DNA of 64,000 nt from Acidobacteriota bacterium (GTDB lineage: Bacteria; Acidobacteriota; Blastocatellia; Pyrinomonadales; Pyrinomonadaceae), in assembly GCA_016718135.1 (NCBI GenBank), contig JADKEF010000016.1, positions 1 through 64,000 of the forward strand. The letters run 5' to 3'. Shown one piece after another: positions 56,718-64,000 of the stretch. The position numbers and the translations under genes were made by a program. Each line of letters opens with the position of its first letter. Position 1 is the first letter of the stretch. The notes under the pieces are model-generated. The model was not told the origin of the DNA. It saw nothing but the letters and a program-made list of their open reading frames with translations, and made no database searches.

Positions 56718-57208
56718 ATGAATAATTCGGAAGACCAAATACTCGAACACATCATCCGGCGAATGCAGTCGGACGTGGCGGTCGATGCTCCTGCGGACGC
56801 TTTGCGTTACTCGAAGAATCTGTTTCGAACGCGAGCCCCACAACCGAAAGAGTCCGTCCTCCGTCGAGTGCTGGCCGTGATGCGAGTCGATCTTGCACCG
56901 GGAACCGCAGCCTTCGGCGAACGCTCAAGCGGCGAGGGGCAAGCGAGGCAGGTTCTGTTTGATTGCGGCGAGAACGCCGTCGATCTGCGTATCAAGAAGG
57001 CTGGCGAAAATTTAGCATTCGAGGCCAAATCTTTGGTTATGGTTTTGAAAACGGAACGGTCGAGCTAGCATCGGCCGACCGGTCTTATTTGGCGAAAATG
57101 GACGACGTAAATGAGTTTCGTATCGATGACGTCGAGGCCGGTGATTATTCGATAATCGTTCGCGGCAGCCAAGACGAGATCCTTATAGAATCTGTCCCCG
57201 TCAATTAG
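56718..57208 (+). CDS. Small beta-rich partner protein, one frameshift
   Basis: A protein of about 163 residues when one A is added to the run at 57007-57010; otherwise it stops at 57068. The N-terminal helix region reads DQILEHIIRRMQSDVAVDAP, then ALRYSKNLFRTRAPQP. A beta-rich part follows (RQVLFDCGENAVDLRI, then RGQIFGYGFENGTVELAS, DDVEAGDYSIIVRG), resembling a transthyretin-like or carboxypeptidase-regulatory fold. I recall similar proteins beside sigma factors and CHAT proteases, but no named family. It follows the sigma gene by 73 bases and is closed off by a strong terminator. It could be an anti-sigma, a sensor or a protease substrate. Confidence 0.6.
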
Positions 57209-57229
57209 TCTCTTCACCACAGCCCGCCG

Positions 57230-57261
57230 AAAGACGAAGGTCGCGCGACCTTCGTCTTTTT
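57230..57261. terminator. Strong rho-independent terminator
   Basis: AAAGACGAAGGTCGC and its exact complement form a 15-bp stem, followed by Ts. The A/T flanks could make it work in both directions. It separates the sigma/partner pair from the CHAT gene, which therefore needs its own promoter. Confidence 0.85.
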
Positions 57262-57269
57262 CTTCGTTG

Positions 57270-57275
57270 TATAAT
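57270..57275 (+). promoter_or_regulatory. -10 element of the CHAT gene, leaderless
   Basis: A perfect TATAAT ends 6 bases before the ATG at 57282, so transcription should begin at about the start codon. The -35 area, GACCTT, lies inside the terminator stem and is not a standard sigma70 element; an ECF-type -35 there is possible. Confidence 0.5.
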
Positions 57276-57281
57276 CGTCGG

Positions 57282-60080
57282 ATGCGCCGCAGCGAACTCG
57301 CAAAACGCCTGATCTCCGCCCCCGACGATCTCAGCCGGCGAACGCTGCTGTCTGAAAATCGCCGTCTCGCCGACGCGAAGCTAGCCGGCGAGATCAGAAA
57401 ACTGTGCTACGCGTCATGGACTGTAGAACCGGTGGTAGCTCAACGTGCCGCTTCGGCGATGCGAGTGTTGGTATCTCTTAACAAGGAGCCTTCGATCGAA
57501 GCCGTAGCGTCGTGGGTGAAAGGCATCGCCGCGATTACGCAAGGGCATTTCGAAACCGCTGCCTCTAAACTCGAAACCGCTTATCAGATACTTCAAAGTC
57601 TGGGCCTGGAAGCCGAAGCCGCCCAGACTTACGTTGCCAAACTTCTCGCCCTCGCCATGCTGGGCCGCTATGACGAGGCGGTGAGAACAGGCGAAGTCGC
57701 GTTGTCGGTATTTGTCCGCGTCAGCGACCAACTTGCCGCCGGAAAGGTGGAGATGAATCTCAGCAATATCGTTTCACGCCAGTCGCTCCATCGAGAAGCC
57801 GAGAAGTATTGCCTGTCCGCTCGAACACGATTCATAAAAGCAAAAGAAACGAGTTGGCTAGCAATGGCTGAGAACGGCCTTGGAAACACATATACGGAAC
57901 TTAACGATTTTAAGAAGGCGGAGGTCTATTTCCGGAGTGCCCTCTCAACAGCGCGTTCCGCAAAAATGTCCGTCACCGAGGCCGAGATCGAGGCTAGTCT
58001 GGGCAACCTTGCTATTCTCCGTGGCGATCTTTCTGCGGCCCTTCGATATCTTGAACGGTCGCGACAAAAGTACGCCGAGCTGGATATGCCGCACCAGTCC
58101 GCGATCGCCGAGCTCGAGATCGCCGACATTTACGCCGAATTGAATCTTTCAAGTGAGGCGGCCGAGATATACGAACGCCTTTCGCCCGTTTTTGCAAAGC
58201 TTAAAATTAGGGCTGAGGAGGCACGTTCGCGATTGAATGCTGGTCGAGTTTCGATAAAGCTGCGGGACCCAGGCAGAGCGAGACGCCAGCTGGCAAAGGC
58301 TCTTGGGCTCTTCGAAAAGGAGAAGAACGAGTCAGGCAGAGTTGTCGCTCTGCTTGCCATTGCAGAGGTCGAGCTTTCCACCGGGAAGATAGATAAAGCG
58401 GTGTCAGCTCTCGATCGTGCATCCGCTACGATACAAAACGACCAAAATCCGCGTCACTGGATCAACCTAAAGCTTTGCGAGGCGAACGCATTTGAGCATC
58501 TGGGAAAATTTTCAGAGGCGGAAGAAATGCTGTCCGATGCATACGCCCTTGCAAAGAAACACCAGCAACTAGACTCGGCCCAAACGGCTCTAAACCGCCT
58601 CGGGAAACTCGCTTCCGGTCGCGGCGACATCGCTAAGGCCAAACGCTTTTTCTCAATGGCGATCAGGCAGATCGAGTCACTCCGCAGTTCGTTGACTGAC
58701 GAATACAGCATGGCTTTTCTGGAATCGCGGCTCGAACCTTTCAGCAACCTCGCCCGACTACTCTTGGTTGAGCGAAGATTTGCGGCCGCGTTTGAAATGT
58801 TCGAACGTGGACGTTCGCGGGCGTTGCTCGATTCCTTTGACCGAAAGGTGGTAGCAGACAAAGGAGCGAAAAAGCTAACTGCTGAATTGGGCGAAGTGCG
58901 TTGCGAGCTAAATGCCTTTTACAAACGCCTCGATCTCGCGGCAGGCGAAGAGCGGGAACGCCTGGCCACAGACATAAAACATATCGAGTCAAGAATTGCG
59001 GAACTTTCACGACAGATCGAAAGTCTTGGCGCAAGAACCGTTGGAAAAAGCGGAGGAGGCGTAGATACAGACCTACGGGCAATGCAGAATAAGCTCGGAC
59101 CACAACAGGTCCTGATCGAATTTGTCGAAGCAAATGGCAAGTTCGGCGCATTTGTCGTGAGCGCCTCGAAGATCAAATTCTTCGGCGATCTCGGTACCGC
59201 GACCGAGATCAAGGGATTGATCGAACAGCTTCACTTTCAGTTTGGGACTCTGCGATATGGCGGTGAGCACCTCACGCGATTTGCCTCTCAAATGAAACTC
59301 CGGGCCGATCGATGTCTGGCCGCGATCTACGATCTACTTATCCGTCCGTTGGGATCGAGCCTCAAAGGCAAACGGTTGGTGATCATCCCTGTCGGAGCAT
59401 TGTTTTATGTACCATTTCAAGCGCTTACGGACGGCACGCAGTATCTGATAGAAAAATTTGAGATCGCGACCGCACCGAGCGCATCAGTTTGGTCCAGATT
59501 GGCCGCTCGCAAAGCGAAGTCTATTAAGAAGCCACTCCTGATAGGTTTCGCTGATCCGCGCATACCGCTCGTCGAAAACGAGATCAAAACGCTGAAAAAG
59601 ATAATGCCGTTGTCCGCTCACCTGACAGGCAAGGCAGCGTCTTTTGCTGCATTTACGTCGGAAGCTCCGAAGCACGATCTCATTCACCTCGCCTGCCACG
59701 GTCAGTTTCGGCCTGACAATCCGATGTTCTCAAGCCTGCACTTGTCGGACGGTTGGGTGACCGTTAAAGATGTCTGTGCAAATCGCCTCAATGCAGAGCT
59801 GGTCACACTAAGTGCCTGCGAAACCGGAATGAACGAGATATTTGCCGGCGAAGAGATACTCGGCCTGGCTCGCGGCTTTTTGACGGCGGGTGCATCTGCT
59901 CTGATCGTTAGTTTATGGACGGTCAGCGACGAAGCGGCTCAAAAACTAATGTCAGATCTCTACACGCACCTGCAACGCTGCGACACACCATCCGCATCTC
60001 TTAGAAAAGCACAGCTCGGATTTGTCCGCCGCGGCGAGCATCCCTATCTCTGGTCGCCTTTTACATATATCGGGCGGTAA
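57282..60080 (+). CDS. TPR-CHAT caspase-like protease
   Basis: A 932-residue cytoplasmic protein. Residues about 1-490 are TPRs (GHFETAASKLETAYQILQSLG, GRYDEAVRTGEVAL, NDFKKAEVYFRSALSTAR). A charged coiled-coil region lies at about 530-590. The C-terminal CHAT domain (about 600-932) has the catalytic His in LIHLACHGQFRPDNPM and the catalytic Cys in LVTLSACETGMN, and ends with the usual HPYLWSPFTYIG. CHAT enzymes are caspase/separase-like proteases, known as effectors in several prokaryotic immune and cell-death systems. The TPR array probably recognises a partner or signal. The subtilase gene follows after 62 bases without a terminator. Confidence 0.9.
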   Translation: MRRSELAKRLISAPDDLSRRTLLSENRRLADAKLAGEIRKLCYASWTVEPVVAQRAASAMRVLVSLNKEPSIEAVASWVKGIAAITQGHFETAASKLETAYQILQSLGLEAEAAQTYVAKLLALAMLGRYDEAVRTGEVALSVFVRVSDQLAAGKVEMNLSNIVSRQSLHREAEKYCLSARTRFIKAKETSWLAMAENGLGNTYTELNDFKKAEVYFRSALSTARSAKMSVTEAEIEASLGNLAILRGDLSAALRYLERSRQKYAELDMPHQSAIAELEIADIYAELNLSSEAAEIYERLSPVFAKLKIRAEEARSRLNAGRVSIKLRDPGRARRQLAKALGLFEKEKNESGRVVALLAIAEVELSTGKIDKAVSALDRASATIQNDQNPRHWINLKLCEANAFEHLGKFSEAEEMLSDAYALAKKHQQLDSAQTALNRLGKLASGRGDIAKAKRFFSMAIRQIESLRSSLTDEYSMAFLESRLEPFSNLARLLLVERRFAAAFEMFERGRSRALLDSFDRKVVADKGAKKLTAELGEVRCELNAFYKRLDLAAGEERERLATDIKHIESRIAELSRQIESLGARTVGKSGGGVDTDLRAMQNKLGPQQVLIEFVEANGKFGAFVVSASKIKFFGDLGTATEIKGLIEQLHFQFGTLRYGGEHLTRFASQMKLRADRCLAAIYDLLIRPLGSSLKGKRLVIIPVGALFYVPFQALTDGTQYLIEKFEIATAPSASVWSRLAARKAKSIKKPLLIGFADPRIPLVENEIKTLKKIMPLSAHLTGKAASFAAFTSEAPKHDLIHLACHGQFRPDNPMFSSLHLSDGWVTVKDVCANRLNAELVTLSACETGMNEIFAGEEILGLARGFLTAGASALIVSLWTVSDEAAQKLMSDLYTHLQRCDTPSASLRKAQLGFVRRGEHPYLWSPFTYIGR

Positions 60081-60142
60081 AATAAATCTGGGACAGTGTC
60101 TTTTTGAGGTGGTCAGCCACACTGTGAGAGTGGCGGGGCAGT

Positions 60143-61522
60143 ATGCGTAATAACCTGAAACAGATTTTAACTAAATTGATCTTGGCGATTCTCCTATTGG
60201 TGGGATCATCGTTCATCGCTAACGCACAGGGAGATTGTAGCTGTGTGTCAAATCAGGTGATCGTACAGCTTGGTTCGCCAGCAAATCTGCCAGCAGTTGC
60301 GGCTCAGTACGGGCTGAACCCAACGCCTATTTCGCAGGTTGCTTCGCCACCGATCTATCTTCTTCAGATCACAAATGGCCAAACTCCGACGCAGGTAGTC
60401 TCGGCAATGGCCGGGGATGCCCGCATTACTTTCTCAGAGGTCAATCGCAAACTTTCCCAGGTCGAACGCGAAGGACTTGCCTGGACACAAGGGCGTTCGT
60501 GGGCTATCGGCCGTTCATGGGCGATCGGCGGGAGTGTGCGAGGATATGCCAGGCAGTATTTTCCGGGACGTATCAGGCTCAACGAAGCGTTTGCCGCTGC
60601 CGGAACAAGAGGGCTGAGAACAGACAACGGACAGCCGGTCGTTGTCGCAGTTCTCGACACCGGCATCGACCTTTCGCATCCATTGTTCGAAGGGCGATTG
60701 GTTCCTGCTACAGATCGCTGGGATTTTGTAGACGGCGATAACAACCCGAGCGAAGTCGGCGTGCTGCATCAGGATGCCTCCTTTGGTCATGGTACCCACG
60801 TCGCAGGCGTAGTTGCGTTAACTGTGCCCGATGCCAAGATCATGCCGATCCGCATACTCGATCGAGACGGATCAGGCGAGCTCTGGCGTATCACTGCGGG
60901 GCTTATCTGGGCCGCCGCACACGGTGCCGATGTCGCAAACCTAAGTTTAGGCTACCCTGATGATGTGCGCGTCTTACACGACCTGCTCGACTGCGTAGAT
61001 CTAGGCTCGACCGCTACCGGAACGACTTTCCCCGAGATCGGAACTCGTCGGCTGGCCGTTTCCGTCGCTTCCGGTAACGGTGGCAATACAACGCAAGTGT
61101 TTCCGGCAGCCGAGCAGCGAGACGGAATGCTCTCGGTAGCTGCCAGCACAAAATACGACAACCTAGCCTCGTTCTCATCTTACGAACGCGGCTGGGTCGA
61201 TGTAACGGCACCCGGCGAAGAGATCGTAAGCGCATTGCCCGGAGGGCGTTACGGAATGTGGTCGGGAACCTCGATGGCGGCTCCGATCGTCGCCGGAATA
61301 ACGGCACTTGTAAAAGCTAAGTTCCCTACGACTTTCGCGACGCCGCACGATCTGCTTGACCGGGTCAAAGAAACCGCGGTTGATAAACGATTCAACGCTC
61401 AACCCTGGGGTGAGGTTAGGTTGAAACGTGTCGATGCTCTTTGTGCGATCACCAATGATCTAAACTGCCCCATACCGGTGAACGCAACAACATCGGGCTT
61501 TGAGAATTTTCTCGTGAAATAG
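60143..61522 (+). CDS. Secreted S8 subtilisin-like serine protease
   Basis: A 459-residue protease with a signal peptide (LILAILLLVGSSFIANAQ). Residues about 30-115 look like an inhibitor-type propeptide. A repeated SWAIG motif (GRSWAIGRSWAIGGS) precedes the catalytic domain, whose triad lies in VAVLDTGIDLSHP (Asp), GHGTHVAGVVAL (His) and SGTSMAAPIVAGI (Ser). Its position after the CHAT gene, with no terminator between, suggests co-expression. The two proteases act in different compartments, so a direct cascade is not obvious. A terminator follows the gene. Confidence 0.9.
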   Translation: MRNNLKQILTKLILAILLLVGSSFIANAQGDCSCVSNQVIVQLGSPANLPAVAAQYGLNPTPISQVASPPIYLLQITNGQTPTQVVSAMAGDARITFSEVNRKLSQVEREGLAWTQGRSWAIGRSWAIGGSVRGYARQYFPGRIRLNEAFAAAGTRGLRTDNGQPVVVAVLDTGIDLSHPLFEGRLVPATDRWDFVDGDNNPSEVGVLHQDASFGHGTHVAGVVALTVPDAKIMPIRILDRDGSGELWRITAGLIWAAAHGADVANLSLGYPDDVRVLHDLLDCVDLGSTATGTTFPEIGTRRLAVSVASGNGGNTTQVFPAAEQRDGMLSVAASTKYDNLASFSSYERGWVDVTAPGEEIVSALPGGRYGMWSGTSMAAPIVAGITALVKAKFPTTFATPHDLLDRVKETAVDKRFNAQPWGEVRLKRVDALCAITNDLNCPIPVNATTSGFENFLVK

Positions 61523-61554
61523 TCGTCGATCTCCGAGACCTCATAAGCCGGACC

Positions 61555-61594
61555 GAGGCCGTCTGAAACGCAAGTTTCGGGCGGCCTCTTTTTT
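61555..61594 (+). terminator. Terminator after the subtilase gene
   Basis: GAGGCCGTCTGAAAC pairs with GTTTCGGGCGGCCTC (one interior mismatch region) around GCAA and is followed by six Ts. It closes the CHAT-subtilase unit. Confidence 0.88.
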
Positions 61595-61683
61595 ATTTTT
61601 TCGAAACTGTCTTTTTCGCTGTCCGCTTCTCACTGTATATCAGACGACACCTCGATCCGGGGTAATTATCAGTTCAGGAGTAA

Positions 61684-63868
61684 ATGAAAATGAAACAGTC
61701 GAGAAAAGGGAAATTGGAAATTGGTCAAAATGTTCGCGTTGTTCGCAATGCTGGCGGCGTGGGTCTTAGTGCCACTCTTGACCGACAGCGTCAAGGCCGA
61801 TGGTACACCATTAATTCTTGTCCGCACAGCGGCTCTCGCCGCCCCGAATGGTTCAGTGAACCCGCACGGGGACGCGACTTGGGAACTTTACCAAAGCGGC
61901 AACCGCGAGATCGAGGTCGAGGTCGAGGATATTAGCCTTCCGCAGGGAACGGTTTTGACCGCCTTTGTCGATGGCACCTTGATCGGTCAACTGGTGGTCG
62001 ATGACAGACAAAAGGCAAGGATAAAACTGAAGACCGAGGACGGTCAGTCTGTTCCGACGGTAAACAACGGCTCCACCGTTCACGTAAGAAACGGCTCGAC
62101 CATACTTGTCAACGGTGTATTCGGCGGCGGCGGTGCAACCCCATCGCCAACTGGCTCGCCAACTGGTAGCCCTTCGCCATCTGTATCGCCAACCGGGACG
62201 GCCAGCCCTTCGCCATCGGTTTCACCGACAGGTACGGCAAGCCCTTCGCCGTCCGTTTCGCCGACAGGCAGCCCATCTCCGTCGCCATCGGCTACGCCAA
62301 ATGCTGGAGATCTTTTTGCGGGCCTCACCGGCCCGACGCTCAATGGCGTCTTGCCAAACGGTTTTGCATCTTACGAGTTGCACAGCAGCCGCACCGAGCT
62401 CGAGGTTCGCGTTCGACAAGTCAATCTGCCTATCGGCACATCGCTTGGCGTTATCGTAAATGGAAACTCAGCCGGCTCGATGTCCGTCCAGAGCGGCGGC
62501 GAGGGCCGTTTGCGGTTGCGAAGCGACAACGGCCAGTCCGTTCCGGTCGTAACTGCAGGCTCGACGATAGCGGTGCGAAATGGATCATCTACGATCCTGA
62601 GCGGCACATTTGGCTCGATGTCGGGAACACCTTCACCTACACCGACCGGCAGTCCAACAGGTTCGCCGAGTCCGACTCCTTCATTCGGACGCTCGTTTGA
62701 ATCACACCTTACCGGTAGCGGAATGTCCCCTGCGGTAAACACGGCAGCTAACGGCGAGATCAAAGTCTCGCTCAACGCCACCGAAACTCAGGCGACAGTT
62801 TTTGGTGAATTTCACAACCTGTCGAGCAATCAGGCCGGAGCTCGTATCGAAACGACGCTCGGCACCGTTGTAACGATCCGCGATCTCGGCATCGTTGGCG
62901 GCCGTAACGGAAATTTCCCGTCCGTTACATTCGATGTCACATCGGCTCAGGTCCAGCAACTGCGTTCGGGGCTTTGGTCGGCGGTGATCACGAGCGTTAA
63001 TAATCCGAACGGCGAGATCCGCGGAGGCTTTCGTCAACGCGGCGGCGGCGGCGATCTGAACGGCGACGGCCTCAATGATTTTGCGTTGTTCCGTCCGTCA
63101 ACCGGGGTTTGGTACGCAGCCAATACCGACGGGTTCTTTAGCCAGAGCTTTGGTGCGATAACCGACCGCATCGTCTCAGGCGACTATGACGGCGACGGAA
63201 AGACAGATCTAGGCGTGTTTCGTAACGTTGACGGACTCGGTGTCTGGGAGATCAAGCGAAGTTCCGATGGCGGCATCACCTCCGTTCAATGGGGGCTTGC
63301 GAGTGATACACCCGTTCGCGGAGATTTTGACGGCGATGGCCGGCTTGATCTGACCATCTATCGCCCGTCAAATGGTGCCTGGTACATTCTCAAGAGCGAC
63401 AACACCGGATTCTCGATCGTGAATTGGGGAATTGCTGAGGACAAACCCGTCGCCGCGGACATGGATGGTGACGGTAAGGATGATGTCGCGGTGTTTCGCC
63501 CATCGACCGGCGTCTGGTACTGGATCCGAAGTTCGGATTCAGAGTTCACAGCTATCGGCTGGGGCCTGAATGGCGACATCGCGACCCCGGCGGACTTCGA
63601 CGGTGATGGAAAGAGCGATGTTGCAGTCTTTCGTCCAAGCACGGGTGTTTGGTACTGGATGCGTAGCTCTGATCAGACGTTTTCAGCAGCCACGTGGGGA
63701 ATCAACGGCGACATTCCGGTGACTGGAAACTACGACGCTGACGGTAAAGCGGATATCGCGGTTTTCCGTCCGTCAGACGGTAACTGGTACGTTCTACGCA
63801 GTTCGGATCTTGGGTTTGAAGTGTTCAACTTTGGACTAAGCGGTGATGTACCACTAGTCGCGAGGTAA
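61684..63868 (+). CDS. Secreted FG-GAP/VCBS repeat protein with CHRD-like domain
   Basis: AGGAG lies before ATG 61684, but that frame drifts. The main frame (715 residues, open from 61721) begins MFALFAMLAAWVLVPL, which is a signal peptide. Removing one G near 61729 joins both starts (KLEIVKMFAL), so one frameshift is likely. Two similar beta domains each end in a Ser/Thr/Pro linker (NGQSVPTVNNGSTVHVRNGS and NGQSVPVVTAGSTIAVRNGS). A CHRD-like domain follows (HLTGSGMSPAVN to NPNGEIRGGFRQ). The last third holds FG-GAP repeats (GDFDGDGRLDLTIYRPS, ADFDGDGKSDVAVFRPS). Probably an extracellular adhesin or matrix protein. Confidence 0.8.
62168..62275 (+). repeat. 36-bp tandem repeat in the linker coding region
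   Basis: Three units starting AGCCCTTCGCC at 62168, 62204 and 62240, each encoding a SPSPSVSPTG-type 12-residue unit. Such coding repeats change copy number easily and would alter linker length. Confidence 0.85.
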
Positions 63869-63877
63869 AAATAATAG

Positions 63878-63912
63878 AAAGAGACGGCTCTGACAAGAGT
63901 CGTCTCTTTTTT
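63878..63912 (+). terminator. Terminator after the FG-GAP gene
   Basis: AAAGAGACGGCTCT and AGAGTCGTCTCTTT form a stem with one mismatch around GACA, followed by a T run. The remaining bases to the right edge show no gene. Confidence 0.85.
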
Positions 63913-64000
63913 CGGCAACCTCTTGGATCACAGATCCATCCAAATATTGGCTTTGGACAATGCCGATAGTTGGTTCGCTTTAATGAATCTGTTCGAAGCT

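Noticed and set aside
62168..62275. Possible CRISPR-like array
   Set aside because: The 36-bp units are contiguous without spacers and encode a Pro/Ser/Thr linker in frame.

Overview
The window looks like chromosomal DNA of an Acidobacteriota member, most likely class Blastocatellia. This is an inference from gene content: an Oar-type TonB receptor with an N-terminal carboxypeptidase-like domain, an ECF sigma factor coupled to a TPR serine/threonine kinase, a multihaem cytochrome with an LVIVD propeller, DUF5117-type metalloproteases and FG-GAP secreted proteins. There is no rRNA, IS element, CRISPR array or prophage. One tRNA gene, tRNA-Thr(CGT), is present.

Layout. 0.4-5.2 kb: a LuxR-type regulator, an ECF sigma factor and a serine/threonine kinase, all broken by single-base shifts. 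5.4-7.5 kb: tRNA-Thr, a CI-like repressor with an ImmA/IrrE peptidase, and a membrane protein. 7.6-19.5 kb: a one-strand pectin locus running from a TonB receptor through pectinesterase/pectate lyase, polygalacturonase, a Gfo/Idh/MocA oxidoreductase, rhamnogalacturonan acetylesterase and a GH105 hydrolase to a FadR-type GntR regulator. Palindromes of the form ATTGGT-N3-ACCAAT flank the receptor promoter. 19.8-26.7 kb: an operon of an outer-membrane barrel, a decahaem cytochrome fused to a propeller, and a secreted zincin-like protein. 26.9-40.2 kb: housekeeping and accessory genes, including an orphan DNA methyltransferase, a large metalloprotease, two exonuclease III paralogues, aldehyde dehydrogenase, an EamA exporter and an alanyl-tRNA synthetase lacking its whole catalytic domain.

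40.4-56 kb: DinB and TPR proteins, a RelE toxin with an RHH antitoxin, transketolase and gluconokinase, DHFR, SelB (so the cell probably makes selenoproteins), a GAF-GAF-sigma54 activator, a HIT protein and MurA. 56-63.9 kb: an ECF sigma factor, a small beta-rich protein, a TPR-CHAT protease, a secreted subtilase and a large repeat-rich secreted protein. The first four form a plausible regulated protease module.

About fifteen single- or double-base reading-frame breaks occur in genes that otherwise read as continuous families. Several lie in short homopolymers, so sequencing or assembly indels are a serious alternative to real gene decay. Genes broken this way are given at their reconstructed full extent. 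The strongest candidates for new biology are the sigma/CHAT/subtilase module, the decahaem-propeller plus barrel operon, and the alanyl-tRNA synthetase without a catalytic core.
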